From Kluyvera cryocrescens NBRC 102467 (GTDB lineage Bacteria; Pseudomonadota; Gammaproteobacteria; Enterobacterales; Enterobacteriaceae), in contig NZ_BCTM01000002.1 of NCBI RefSeq assembly GCF_001571285.1, forward strand, positions 62,001 through 126,000: 64,000 nucleotides of DNA, read 5' to 3'. The notes under the pieces were generated by a model. The model saw only the letters and a list, made by a program, of their open reading frames with translations. It ran no database searches and had not been told where the DNA came from. Shown piece by piece: positions 35,415 to 44,187 of the stretch (the stretch's first letter is position 1; each line of letters starts with the position of its first letter). The translations under genes were made by a program, and so were the position numbers.

Positions 35415-36052
35415 CATTTCACCGCAATCATCTGCGGCCAAAGGCGCAGGGTGGTTTCGGTTATCTGCATCAGCGTTTCAAAACTTGCCCCTTCGCGGGC
35501 GCTAATCGACATGCCCTGCAAAATACAGCCGAGGAATAACGACAGCTCTTTGACGTTTTTCTCCGCTGGAATCTCTCCGCGCGCCTGACGCAACTGCAAG
35601 AACTGGCTCAGCGTCTGTTCCTGTACCGCATGGCGGGACTTAATGGTTTTCGCTATCTCTTTTGACGATGCCGCCAGCGCCGCGGAGGTGTTGATCATAA
35701 AACAACCTGCGGGCGTGTCTTTGCTGGTGAAACAGGTGGCAACGGCGGTGAAGTAATTCCTTAATGCCTCGACGACCGTTTGCTCTTCGCAAAACAGGCA
35801 CGCCTCGTTTTTGGAGGCGAAATGGGTGATGTAGTGATCGAGGACGGCGCGGAACAACCCCTCTTTATTGGCGAACTCAGCGTACAGCGTCGGTGCCTTA
35901 GCCCCCGTAGCTTCAACCAGATCGGAGAGTGATGTTGCTTCATAGCCATACTGCCAGAATAGCGTCATCGCTTTATCAAGCGCCGCTTCCCGGTCGAATA
36001 CTTTAGGTCGACCACGGCCTTTTTTCGCGCAACTTTGCGTGTCAGTTGTCAT
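35414..36052 (-). CDS. comR: TetR-family copper-responsive repressor ComR
   Basis: ComR represses bhsA (comC) and is released by copper in E. coli. The 212-residue protein has an N-terminal basic tail (KKGRGRPKVF), a TetR helix-turn-helix at about 22-65 (ATSLSDLVEATGAKAPTLYAEF) and an effector domain with cysteines in ACLFCEE and AGCFMINT that may contact copper. Divergent from bhsA with a 245-base shared control region, as in E. coli. Confidence 0.93.
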   Translation of the reverse strand: MTTDTQSCAKKGRGRPKVFDREAALDKAMTLFWQYGYEATSLSDLVEATGAKAPTLYAEFANKEGLFRAVLDHYITHFASKNEACLFCEEQTVVEALRNYFTAVATCFTSKDTPAGCFMINTSAALAASSKEIAKTIKSRHAVQEQTLSQFLQLRQARGEIPAEKNVKELSLFLGCILQGMSISAREGASFETLMQITETTLRLWPQMIAVK

Positions 36053-36147
36053 CGTGCCGCCTACCTTAGTCGGTTTTAGTGAACACTCATTATAAAAATA
36101 ATCGTCGGCAGGGGCTAGCGCTTCTGCGATAAAAATAAATTATGCAT

Positions 36148-36170
36148 ATTCATATGAAAAATATATGAAT
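36148..36170. promoter_or_regulatory. Candidate operator between comR and bhsA
   Basis: ATTCATAT and ATATGAAT form an eight-base inverted repeat with a seven-base spacer, roughly mid-way between the two starts. In addition TTATAAAAATA occurs twice in the region (36090-36100 and 36191-36201). One of these is likely the ComR target, but which one cannot be told from sequence. Confidence 0.35.
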
Positions 36171-36297
36171 TCTATTTAATTAAACGGTCGTTATAAAAAT
36201 AGCATTGACGTGTGACGCAGATCTCATTATCATTATCTTATCGATCGTTAAGTTAATAACGTCTGACCTACAAAATTCATCTGCAAAGGTAAAAATC

Positions 36298-36555
36298 ATG
36301 AAAAACGTAAAAACTCTGGCCATCGCAGCCGTACTGAGTTCTCTGTCATTTGCCAGCTTCGCTGCAGTACAGGTGCAATCTACTCCAGCCGATCAGCATA
36401 AAGTGGGTAACATCGCTGCTTCTGCTGGCCCGAACCTGGAATCCCTGGAGCAGCAGCTGTCGCAGAAAGCCGATGAAATGGGTGCGAAATCCTACCGCAT
36501 CACGTCGGTAAGCGGTCCTAACGCCCTCCACGGTACCGCGGTAATCTACAAATAA
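36298..36555 (+). CDS. bhsA: Multiple stress resistance protein BhsA
   Basis: BhsA is an 85-residue outer-membrane-associated DUF1471 protein, induced by copper, acid, peroxide and heat; it lowers copper permeability in E. coli. The signal peptide is MKNVKTLAIAAVLSSLSFASFA; the mature domain has VGNIAASAG, LEQQLSQKADEMGAKSYRI and ends GTAVIYK. AAAGG precedes the ATG. It is a paralogue of the protein at 16118. Confidence 0.94.
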   Translation: MKNVKTLAIAAVLSSLSFASFAAVQVQSTPADQHKVGNIAASAGPNLESLEQQLSQKADEMGAKSYRITSVSGPNALHGTAVIYK

Positions 36556-36596
36556 ATAAGCGTTAAACCCTCATAATGCTTATGTCACTGCAATAA

Positions 36597-36635
36597 AAAA
36601 GGCCCTGAGCTTAACCCTCTCAGGGCCTTTTCTTT
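36597..36635. terminator. Bidirectional terminator between bhsA and ldtC
   Basis: GGCCCTGAG pairs with CTCAGGGCC over a nine-base loop; an A run before and a T run after provide tails on both strands for the convergent genes. Confidence 0.92.
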
Positions 36636-36646
36636 TCGGGTTTTCG

Positions 36647-37609
36647 TTACATATTCTGCTGCGCAACGTCGTGATGACGGGTGACATCCACCGGCATCCC
36701 GGAGCGGATATCCATCACTTTATTCATCACGTCAGCGTCGGTATTCGCTTTCTGACTAAACGCCTGCATGCTGGCATTCAGTACGATAGGCAGGGTCTGT
36801 GGATCGTCATCAATATGTTCAGACAGCGGCTGGTGAACTTCCACCAGATGCACACCGTTCGGTTCCACTGAGGCTTTGATCGGGGTATTAATGATATTGA
36901 CCTTGGTTCCCGGCGTCACTTTATCAAACAGCGCTTTGATGTCGCCATCGCGCAGACGGATACAGCCTGAGCTGACGCGCATGCCGATGCCGAAATCGGC
37001 GTTAGTGCCGTGCAGCAAATAAACGCCGCCGTGTGCCGCGAGGCGGATGGCATGGTGACCCATCGGGTTATCCGGACCGGCTGGCATTACCGCCGGCAGG
37101 TCGATCCCCTGGGCTTTATAGCGTGCGCGGATGTTGGCCGTCGGCGTCCAGGTTGGATTAGCGCGTTTATCAGAGACCGTGGTTACCATCGTTGGCGTAA
37201 CGGTTGTTCCACCAAGCTGGCCAATGCCTATCGGATAGACCGTGACGGTATGGGTCCCCGGCGGATAATAGTACAGACGCAATTCTGCCAGATTTAACAC
37301 AATACCTTCGCGCGGCACGTCCGGCAGCAGGGTTTGCAGCGGGATAGTCAACACGCTGCCCGGGCGGGGAACGTAAGGGTCAACGCCGGGATTAGCCTGT
37401 AATAATGCCAGAAAACCGACATTGTATTTTTTGGCGATCGCTTCCAGCGAACCGCCGTTGTTCTCCACCACGTGAAAACGGTTCTCGCCGACCAGACGAC
37501 TGCCGGCGGGCGGTAACGGCCAGGTGTTAGCGCTGGCGGGCAGCGCGACGCTGGCGACAAGGATAAACCCCATCAGCCAGCGAGAAAATTGCAGAGTCTG
37601 TCGTTTCAC
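36647..37609 (-). CDS. ldtC: L,D-transpeptidase LdtC
   Basis: LdtC (YcfS) anchors Braun lipoprotein to peptidoglycan through diaminopimelate. The 320-residue protein has a signal peptide (cleaved after ASA, about residue 27), a LysM domain at about 43-92 (FHVVENNGGSLEAIAKKYN), a YkuD catalytic domain with His200 in LLHG and the nucleophile Cys216 in SSGCIRL, and a C-terminal YcfS-type extension. In E. coli the next gene is mfd; here it is a siderophore locus, so conserved order ends at this gene. Confidence 0.95.
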   Translation of the reverse strand: MKRQTLQFSRWLMGFILVASVALPASANTWPLPPAGSRLVGENRFHVVENNGGSLEAIAKKYNVGFLALLQANPGVDPYVPRPGSVLTIPLQTLLPDVPREGIVLNLAELRLYYYPPGTHTVTVYPIGIGQLGGTTVTPTMVTTVSDKRANPTWTPTANIRARYKAQGIDLPAVMPAGPDNPMGHHAIRLAAHGGVYLLHGTNADFGIGMRVSSGCIRLRDGDIKALFDKVTPGTKVNIINTPIKASVEPNGVHLVEVHQPLSEHIDDDPQTLPIVLNASMQAFSQKANTDADVMNKVMDIRSGMPVDVTRHHDVAQQNM

Positions 37610-37712
37610 TCGTATCCCTCAAGGTCGAAAAAATGTTGCTTAAAAGTTAAAGCGACTATTATGCGGAAGGGAACTGTAGGGAAGTGAAGGGCGATTGAAA
37701 GAGTATGTAAAG

Positions 37713-37733
37713 GCGGCCCCAAAGCGGGGCCGC
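37713..37733 (-). terminator. Terminator of the siderophore receptor gene
   Basis: GCGGCCCC and GGGGCCGC pair over a five-base loop, 8 bases beyond the receptor stop codon on the minus strand; the tail is only CTTTAC. Confidence 0.55.
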
Positions 37734-37740
37734 AGGCCCG

Positions 37741-39921
37741 TCAGAAGGCCATTTTTACCGTGAACTGTACTTCGCGCGGATCGCCAATTTGGTTGCCCAG
37801 ATTGTTGCTGGCAATAGATGAGGTGTAATAGGTCTTATCAAACAGGTTTTTGACGTTAACCTGCAGGGTGACCGGATACTGAAGCTTCATTTTATACGCG
37901 GCAAAGACGTCAGCAACCGCATAGCCCGGCAGATAGTAGTCCGCGCCATTGGTGCCGGAACGACGGCTCAGCGCGTGGCCACCGCCACCGATGGTCAGGG
38001 TGTTGCTGTCGTAGACGTTATTAAAGTCATAGGTCAGGAACAGCGAACCGGTATGACGCGGTACGTTGGGCAGTGGCTTGCCCGCATAGTCAGGATCGTC
38101 AATGACCTTCGCGTTGGTGTAGCCATAGCTGGCAATGATGTTCAGATTATCGGTCAGCGACCCCGCGACATCCACTTCTACGCCCTGTGATCGTACTTTA
38201 CCCGCCGTTTTAGCATAGGTTTCATCGCCGATGGTTTCGGTGTACAGAACATTACGCTTATGAATGTCGAAGAAAGTAATGTTCGAAGTCACGCCGTTAA
38301 ACAGATCGAACTTGGCGCCAACTTCATAGGCGGTCGATTCTTCCGGCGGCAGATCGCCAATGTAGCTGGCAATTGACGATTGTGGCATAAACGACTGCGC
38401 GACGTTGCCGAACAACGAGACGCTTGGCGTCAGCTTATAGACCATGCCGAATTTCGGCGTCAGCTTTTCATCCTGGCTGTCGGTATTGACGTTAAACGGA
38501 CGGCCTTTCCCCGCGTATTGGGTGTAGTACTGGTAGCGTACGCCGGCGACGGCAATCCATTTGTCGGTCAAATAGAGCGCGTCCTGCAGATAGGTGGCGT
38601 AGGTTTCCTGTTGAATACGCTGGTCGCTGTCAGAAGCGGAAACACTGGTGCACTTGTCTAACGTACCGTACACCGGGTTATAGATATTAAAACCTTTCAC
38701 GTTCTTACAGCGGATCATATCGGTACGCAGCAGATCGTAATTTTCGTAAGCGATACCCCCGAGGATTTCGTTGTAGAAGCCGCCAATCACCACGTTGCCC
38801 TGTAAATCGGCGCGGGTTGAGTGCATCCGCTGCGTGGAGCCCTGAGTCGCATCTACGCGACGGGTCAGATTGCCGGTCTTCGCATCATAGGCCATCACGC
38901 GCGCCTGGTTATCGCTGTATTTATCCTGACTAAAACCGTAGTCAAAACGCGCGGTCCATTCGCTGTTCAGGCGGTATTCCGCGTTCACCTGCGCCAGGTC
39001 GGAATCACCATTAGTGACGTTAAAAGGTTCGTCAAAGCGCTCGTTGCGCGGCACGTCAACCGCATGCCCGGTATTCAAATCAAAAATTGTGCCGCGGTCG
39101 AACGGCGTATGGTAGCTGCGATGTGACCAGGAGACGTTCACCGTGGCATCATCGCCAAACCAGGTTAAGGAGGGGGCAATAAAGGTGCTGCGTTCCTTAC
39201 CAAAATTACGCCAGTAATCTTCGTTCTGATATTCCCCCACCAGGCGGTAGGCCAATTGGGTGCCTTCAATCGGACCGGTCACATCCAACTGGCCGGTGCC
39301 GCCGCCAAAGCTGCTGGAGGTTGCGGAGATGTCGCCGGAGAACGCGCGCTCAGGGCGTTTGGTCACCACGTTGATAAGGCCGCCCGGATCGAGAATCCCG
39401 TACAGCGTTGACGCCGGTCCCTTGAGGACTTCAACGCGTGATGTTGCGGCATTAAAGCTGCGCGGTAACACGGTACGCAGGCCGTTGGTCATGATAGAAC
39501 CATCGCGGTTCGCACCAAAACCACGACGGGTAAAGGCATCCTGGGTGCCGCCGAGGGTATTGGTTTGTACTACGTTGGCCACGTTATAGAGCGCTTCATC
39601 GAGCGAGGTGGCGTGCTGATCTTCCAGCACTTTATCGCTGACGGTATTCACCACCTGCGGAATATCCAACAGCGGCATATTGGTGAGCGTAGCCGTTGCG
39701 CTGCTGAGCGGCTGATAGCCGTCGGTTACGGTCTGGTCGGCCTGAGAAGTACCGACGACCGTCATCGCTTCTTCTTTTTTGGTCTCGTCACCGTTTGAGG
39801 CCGTTTCCGCCGCCATCAGCGAAGGGGAACTGACCGCCCCCACAAATAACAGTGAAAAAAGTGCGCGCCCGGTTTTTCCCGTGAACGTCGGGGAGAGCTG
39901 TGTCATCTGTCTGTTTCCCAT
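37741..39921 (-). CDS. TonB-dependent siderophore receptor (hydroxamate class)
   Basis: A 726-residue outer-membrane receptor. A signal peptide ends near residue 37 (SLMA), followed by a TonB box AMTVVGT, a plug domain (DIPQVVNTVSDKVLEDQ, FTRRGFGANRD, VEVLKGPASTLYG, GGLINVVTKRP) and a 22-strand barrel ending in VKMAF with terminal Phe. It resembles ferrichrome/ferrioxamine receptors such as FoxA and FcuA more than FhuE; the ligand cannot be fixed from sequence. It is divergent from a siderophore ABC importer with a candidate Fur box between. A second ATG five codons in is possible, but AAGG is spaced for the first. Confidence 0.88.
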   Translation of the reverse strand: MGNRQMTQLSPTFTGKTGRALFSLLFVGAVSSPSLMAAETASNGDETKKEEAMTVVGTSQADQTVTDGYQPLSSATATLTNMPLLDIPQVVNTVSDKVLEDQHATSLDEALYNVANVVQTNTLGGTQDAFTRRGFGANRDGSIMTNGLRTVLPRSFNAATSRVEVLKGPASTLYGILDPGGLINVVTKRPERAFSGDISATSSSFGGGTGQLDVTGPIEGTQLAYRLVGEYQNEDYWRNFGKERSTFIAPSLTWFGDDATVNVSWSHRSYHTPFDRGTIFDLNTGHAVDVPRNERFDEPFNVTNGDSDLAQVNAEYRLNSEWTARFDYGFSQDKYSDNQARVMAYDAKTGNLTRRVDATQGSTQRMHSTRADLQGNVVIGGFYNEILGGIAYENYDLLRTDMIRCKNVKGFNIYNPVYGTLDKCTSVSASDSDQRIQQETYATYLQDALYLTDKWIAVAGVRYQYYTQYAGKGRPFNVNTDSQDEKLTPKFGMVYKLTPSVSLFGNVAQSFMPQSSIASYIGDLPPEESTAYEVGAKFDLFNGVTSNITFFDIHKRNVLYTETIGDETYAKTAGKVRSQGVEVDVAGSLTDNLNIIASYGYTNAKVIDDPDYAGKPLPNVPRHTGSLFLTYDFNNVYDSNTLTIGGGGHALSRRSGTNGADYYLPGYAVADVFAAYKMKLQYPVTLQVNVKNLFDKTYYTSSIASNNLGNQIGDPREVQFTVKMAF

Positions 39922-40019
39922 GAAAAAACTGCCTTATTGCGGCAGTAAAAAGTGATAAAAGTCATTGCCCTGAATCGCGAAAAAAATCCGTTCACGCCAC
40001 TCTCTGGCGTTCAGGATGT

Positions 40020-40038
40020 GTAATTGAGAATCATTCAA
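40020..40038. promoter_or_regulatory. Candidate Fur box of the siderophore locus
   Basis: GTAATTGAGAATCATTCAA agrees with 12 of 19 positions of GATAATGATAATCATTATC, with the core GAnAATCATT intact. It lies about 100 bases before the receptor start in the 410-base divergent region. The remainder of that gap is AT-rich and holds no gene. Confidence 0.65.
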
Positions 40039-40331
40039 ACATGCCAAAATGTAGTAGTAAATGCAGCGGGCAATAAATTTATTTCACAGCGAAAGCGTAG
40101 GTTATTTTGAGGAAAAAGAACCAAGACAGTGTTATTTAGCATTTGATTTTAATTGGTTTAATTTATTTTCGTTAGCGTGTTGATGGCGCAAAAAGAGCAA
40201 AAACCCTATGAAATGAAACGGTAATGTAGCGCTATTGACTACTACATTCCTACGCTGCATGATCAAAAGAGAATGAGATTTATTTAAAGTGCAGAACGAT
40301 ACCACGTCGTTGCGGCCGGAGAGAGAGAAAC

Positions 40332-41153
40332 ATGCCACAGCGGCAAGATGCCCCGTTAGAACGCGGAATTGTGCTGGAGTCCCTCAGCGCGGGATACGGC
40401 AATCTGCGCATTGTCGACAATATCAGCCTAACCCTTCCCGTGGGCAAAATGACCGTTCTGGCAGGGGCTAACGGATCGGGCAAATCAACCTTACTTAACA
40501 CTATCGCGCGGATGCTTAAACCGCTGGGCGGCTGCGTGCGTCTGGACGGGCGCGATATTCATCAGCAGCCCACTAAACAGGTGGCGCGCCAGCTTGGCTT
40601 GCTGCCTCAGTCGCCGTTGACACCAGAGGGGCTTACCGCCTTTGAGCTGGTTTCCCGCGGTCGCTATCCGTGGCAGGGACTTATCCGGCAGTGGTCGTCG
40701 GAAGATGAACAGGCGGTAGAAGAGGCATTACGTTTGACCGGCACGTTAGAATACGCGCATCTCCCGGTCGACAGTCTGTCCGGCGGCCAGCGTCAGCGCT
40801 GTTGGATAGCGATGGCGCTGGCCCAGCAGACCGCCACCATTTTGCTGGATGAGCCCACCACCTGGCTTGATCTGCGCTATCAGGTGGAAATTCTCGAACT
40901 CCTGCAGCAGCTAACCCGCGAACACGGGCGCACCGTGATTACCGTACTGCACGATCTTAACTTTGCGGTGAACTACGCCGATACGCTGGTATTTATGAAG
41001 CAGGGACAGGTGGCCAGCATTGTTGATGAATCGGTGCCGTGCACCCCGGAAATCATCAAACAGGTGTTTGATGTTGATGTGCAGATGCTGCACAACCCAC
41101 AAACGGGCAAACCGTTGTTCATGCCATTGCGCGCGCGCCAGGAGCCGGGCTGA
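40332..41153 (+). CDS. Iron-siderophore ABC transporter, ATP-binding protein
   Basis: A 273-residue FecE/FhuC-type ATPase that powers import through the two permeases encoded next. Walker A is GANGSGKST at 45-53, Q loop LLPQS near 91, signature LSGGQRQR at 149-156, Walker B ILLDEP at 170-175 and the switch histidine in VLHDLN. GAGAG precedes the ATG. The stop codon overlaps the next start (TGATG), so the transporter genes are coupled. Confidence 0.92.
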   Translation: MPQRQDAPLERGIVLESLSAGYGNLRIVDNISLTLPVGKMTVLAGANGSGKSTLLNTIARMLKPLGGCVRLDGRDIHQQPTKQVARQLGLLPQSPLTPEGLTAFELVSRGRYPWQGLIRQWSSEDEQAVEEALRLTGTLEYAHLPVDSLSGGQRQRCWIAMALAQQTATILLDEPTTWLDLRYQVEILELLQQLTREHGRTVITVLHDLNFAVNYADTLVFMKQGQVASIVDESVPCTPEIIKQVFDVDVQMLHNPQTGKPLFMPLRARQEPG

Positions 41154-42178
41154 TGGTCGCACACATTCTATTGCCGCGTCGCCGCGCGATGCGCCCGCTG
41201 TGGGCGCTGCTGGCGGTGACCGTTTTGCTGTGCGCAGCCGCGGTGATTCATCTTGGCCTTGGGGCTCGTGCCATTGCACCGCGGGTGGTGATTGAGGCAT
41301 TGCTGCACAACGACCCACGTAATTTTGAGCATCGCATCGTGGTGAGCCTGCGTCTCACTCGCCTGCTGGCCGCGTTGTTGACCGGCGCGGCGCTGGGGGC
41401 GGCAGGGTTATTGCTACAAACCGTGGTCCGTAATCCGCTGGGTGAGCCGCATATTCTCGGTCTTAACGCCGGGGCAACGCTGGCGGTGGTCGCCTGTTCG
41501 GCAGCGGGTGTCTCATTGGGTGACTGGGGGATAACTCGCCCGCTGACGGCGGCCTGTGGCGCCGCTCTCCTGTTTGGGTTGGTGATGCTGCTGGCAAGCG
41601 CCGGACGCGCGGGGGCGACGGCGATGAAAATTACCCTATGCGGTGTCTCGCTGTCGGCGTTTGCCTCGGCGGTCACTGCCGCCATATTGATTCTTGATGA
41701 GCAGACGCTACAGGCCATGCGCACCTGGCTTGCCGGGGATCTGGCCGGCGTTTCGCTGTCGACGCTGCAAATTGCCAGCATTCCGGCGCTCGCTGGAGTG
41801 CTGTTGGCGGCGTTAATTTCACCGCGCCTGAATATTCTCGCGCTTGGCGATCGCGTGGCCAGCGGGCTGGGCGTGGCAGTGACGCGAACTCGCGTGCTTG
41901 GTGTTATCGCGATTGCACTACTCTGTGGCGCGGCGGTATCGGTCGCCGGCCCAGTCGGTTTTATTGGGCTGGTGGTGCCGCATGCAACGCGGCGCTGGGC
42001 CGGCCAGGATATCCGTAGCGGCTTGCTGTTAGCGCTCCCCAGCGGCGCACTACTGTTGTTGCTGGCCGATATTCTTGCCCGTTGGCTGCTGGCTCCGCAA
42101 GAGCTGGCGACCGGCGTGATGACCGCGCTGGTGGGGGCTCCGGTGTTTATCGCCATTGCCGTGAGGTACTTTAAATGA
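41153..42178 (+). CDS. Iron-siderophore ABC transporter permease 1 (FecCD family)
   Basis: A 341-residue membrane protein with about ten hydrophobic helices and FecCD signatures: RLTRLLAALLTGAALGAAGLL, NPLGEPHILGLNAGA, LGDRVASGLGV (the ATPase-contact helix) and GPVGFIGLVVPHATR. It pairs with the second permease to form the channel. Start and stop overlap with neighbours (TGATG at start, ATGA at end). Confidence 0.92.
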   Translation: MVAHILLPRRRAMRPLWALLAVTVLLCAAAVIHLGLGARAIAPRVVIEALLHNDPRNFEHRIVVSLRLTRLLAALLTGAALGAAGLLLQTVVRNPLGEPHILGLNAGATLAVVACSAAGVSLGDWGITRPLTAACGAALLFGLVMLLASAGRAGATAMKITLCGVSLSAFASAVTAAILILDEQTLQAMRTWLAGDLAGVSLSTLQIASIPALAGVLLAALISPRLNILALGDRVASGLGVAVTRTRVLGVIAIALLCGAAVSVAGPVGFIGLVVPHATRRWAGQDIRSGLLLALPSGALLLLLADILARWLLAPQELATGVMTALVGAPVFIAIAVRYFK

Positions 42179-43227
42179 CGCGCGCAGTGGTTAAAGCGGG
42201 ATTTCTACCGTTCACTATCGGGCCGCTGCGCGTACTGCTGCGCCCACGTTTCATCAAAATCGCAGGCGTCCTGGCGGTGTTTATTGCGCTGCTGCTGGTT
42301 TACGGCATGACGCACGGTACGCTGCCGATCCCGTCCAGTGCGATAGGACGGGCGCTTTTTTATCCGGATGCGCTCAGCGCTCAGCAGGTTTTCATCGTGC
42401 GTGATATTCGCCTGCCGCGCCTGCTGATGGCCATTTTCTGTGGGGCCATGCTGGGACTTGCCGGCGCGGCGATGCAGTCGATTACCCGCAATGGTCTCGC
42501 CGATCCGGGACTCATTGGCGTAAAGGAGGGCACCAGCGTAGTGGTGTTGACGTTGATCCTCCTGTTCCCGTCGCTGAGCCTGACCTGGCGTCCATTGGCT
42601 GGCATGCTTGGTGGGGTTGCAGTCGCTCTGTTAGTGGTGGTCCTGGCGCGCGATCTCTCCCGACCGCGCTTTATTTTGATTGGGATCGGTGTTGCCTGGG
42701 CGCTGTCGGCGGCGATGGGGCTGTTTGTTACTACCGCGGATATTCGCGATGTCCAAACGGCAATGACCTGGCTTGCAGGCAGTCTGCATGCGGCAACGTG
42801 GCCACTTCTGGCGGTGGCCGTGGTCTGGGCACTGCCGGCGGTGCTGATACTGTATTTGACGGCGCGCGCTGCAGACGTGGCGCTAATGGGCAATCAGGTT
42901 GCCAGCGGGCTAGGGGTGCGGTTGTCGCGTCTGACGTTGCTGCGGTTTTTTGCCCCGGTGCTGTTAACCGCAGCGAGCGTCTCCTGCGTGGGCAGCCTTG
43001 GTTTTGTTGGGCTTATGGCACCGCACATGGCGCGATTTCTGCTCCGCGGTGGCCAGGTGGCGTTGCTCACCGGTAGCGCGTTGGTTGGCGCGCTATTGGT
43101 GCTCTTGACCGATACCATTGGGCGGCTGGCTTTTGCGCCATTGCAAATTCCGGCAGGGATTATCATTTCGCTGATTGGCTGCCCGTTCTTTATTTTACTG
43201 TTGTGGCGTCGTCGCGACGCGCTGTGA
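42175..43227 (+). CDS. Iron-siderophore ABC transporter permease 2 (FecCD family)
   Basis: A 350-residue membrane protein, second half of the channel. Family segments: IRLPRLLMAIFCGAMLGLAGAA, NGLADPGLIGVKEG, MGNQVASGLGVRL (coupling helix) and GSLGFVGLMAPHMAR. It overlaps the first permease by four bases (ATGA) and precedes the binding-protein gene by nine. Two distinct permease genes are as in FecCD, not fused as in FhuB. Confidence 0.92.
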   Translation: MTRAVVKAGFLPFTIGPLRVLLRPRFIKIAGVLAVFIALLLVYGMTHGTLPIPSSAIGRALFYPDALSAQQVFIVRDIRLPRLLMAIFCGAMLGLAGAAMQSITRNGLADPGLIGVKEGTSVVVLTLILLFPSLSLTWRPLAGMLGGVAVALLVVVLARDLSRPRFILIGIGVAWALSAAMGLFVTTADIRDVQTAMTWLAGSLHAATWPLLAVAVVWALPAVLILYLTARAADVALMGNQVASGLGVRLSRLTLLRFFAPVLLTAASVSCVGSLGFVGLMAPHMARFLLRGGQVALLTGSALVGALLVLLTDTIGRLAFAPLQIPAGIIISLIGCPFFILLLWRRRDAL

Positions 43228-43236
43228 GGAGTAGGG

Positions 43237-44187
43237 ATGACTATGCGTGGCCTTTTGGCTGTTTTCTGGCTGTTTAGCGCGTCGGCGCTGGCGCAAACCC
43301 AGGCGTTCACCGATGATCTCGGACGCGTAGTCCAGGTGCCGGTACACCCGCAGCGTATCGTTTCGCTGCACGATCTCGATATTACCATTCCACTGATTGA
43401 ACTGGGCGTACCGCCGGTGGCTAGCCACGGGCGTACCCGTCCCGACGGCAGCCACTTTCTGCGTTCCAGCGCCCAGTTGACCGGCATTGATTTTGCTAAC
43501 AGCGATATCCAATTTATCGGCACGGCAGATATCGACCTCGAGGCGGTAGCGGCGGCAAAACCGGATCTCATCATTACCGAACCCAATCGCAATGTGCCCA
43601 TTGAACAGTTGGCAAAAATCGCGCCCACGGTCAGCATCGATCATCTGCTCGGCAGCGCGCCGCGCATTTACGCCAAACTGGCGCAGTTAACCGGTACCGA
43701 AGCACGTCTGGCGGTACTGAATCATCGTTATCAGGCGCAAATCCAGCAGCTCAAACAGACCATCGACACGGCGAAGATCAGCGTTTCGGTGATTCAGGCG
43801 AACAATGGCAAAGTTACCGTCCATCATTCTTATCATGCGCTTGGTCGGGTGCTACGCGATGCCGGATTCCGCTTCCCACCGCTTATCGACCGCATACCGG
43901 ACGGCGAGAGAATTGACGTGAGTGCCGAGCAATTGCCCGAGCTCGATGCCGATTTTGTGTTTGCGACCTGGCGCTCCGATACCGGTGGAAAACCGCAGGA
44001 TGAACTTAACAACATGGAAAAAGTGATGCCAGGCTGGTGTGATTTTATGCAGGCCTGCCGCAGCGGGCACTACATTTTGCTGCCGCGCGAGGAGGTCATT
44101 TCTAACTCCTACGCGGCGCTTAGCCTGCTGGTGGCGGAGGTGCAGTCGCAAATTGCCGGGCGTCCGATTCCTAAGGAGGGCAAATGA
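43237..44187 (+). CDS. Iron-siderophore periplasmic binding protein
   Basis: A 316-residue class III (TroA/FecB-like) binding protein with signal peptide ending SASALA. The pattern TDDLGRVVQVPVHPQRIVSL is the usual start of siderophore-binding proteins; the long connecting helix follows near residue 150 and the C-lobe ends in a SLLVAEVQSQI helix. The ligand is presumably the Fe-siderophore taken up by the receptor at 37741. Overlaps the RpiR gene by four bases. Confidence 0.9.
   Translation: MTMRGLLAVFWLFSASALAQTQAFTDDLGRVVQVPVHPQRIVSLHDLDITIPLIELGVPPVASHGRTRPDGSHFLRSSAQLTGIDFANSDIQFIGTADIDLEAVAAAKPDLIITEPNRNVPIEQLAKIAPTVSIDHLLGSAPRIYAKLAQLTGTEARLAVLNHRYQAQIQQLKQTIDTAKISVSVIQANNGKVTVHHSYHALGRVLRDAGFRFPPLIDRIPDGERIDVSAEQLPELDADFVFATWRSDTGGKPQDELNNMEKVMPGWCDFMQACRSGHYILLPREEVISNSYAALSLLVAEVQSQIAGRPIPKEGK

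Noticed and set aside
37741..39921. Receptor called FhuE because hinT and ycfL are near fhuE in E. coli
   Set aside because: The N-terminus, plug and barrel sequences do not follow FhuE; they resemble FoxA/FcuA-type receptors.
41248..42156. 302-codon minus-strand frame opposite the first permease
   Set aside because: A shadow of a GC-rich membrane-protein gene; low-complexity Ser/Ala/Arg composition and no start signal.
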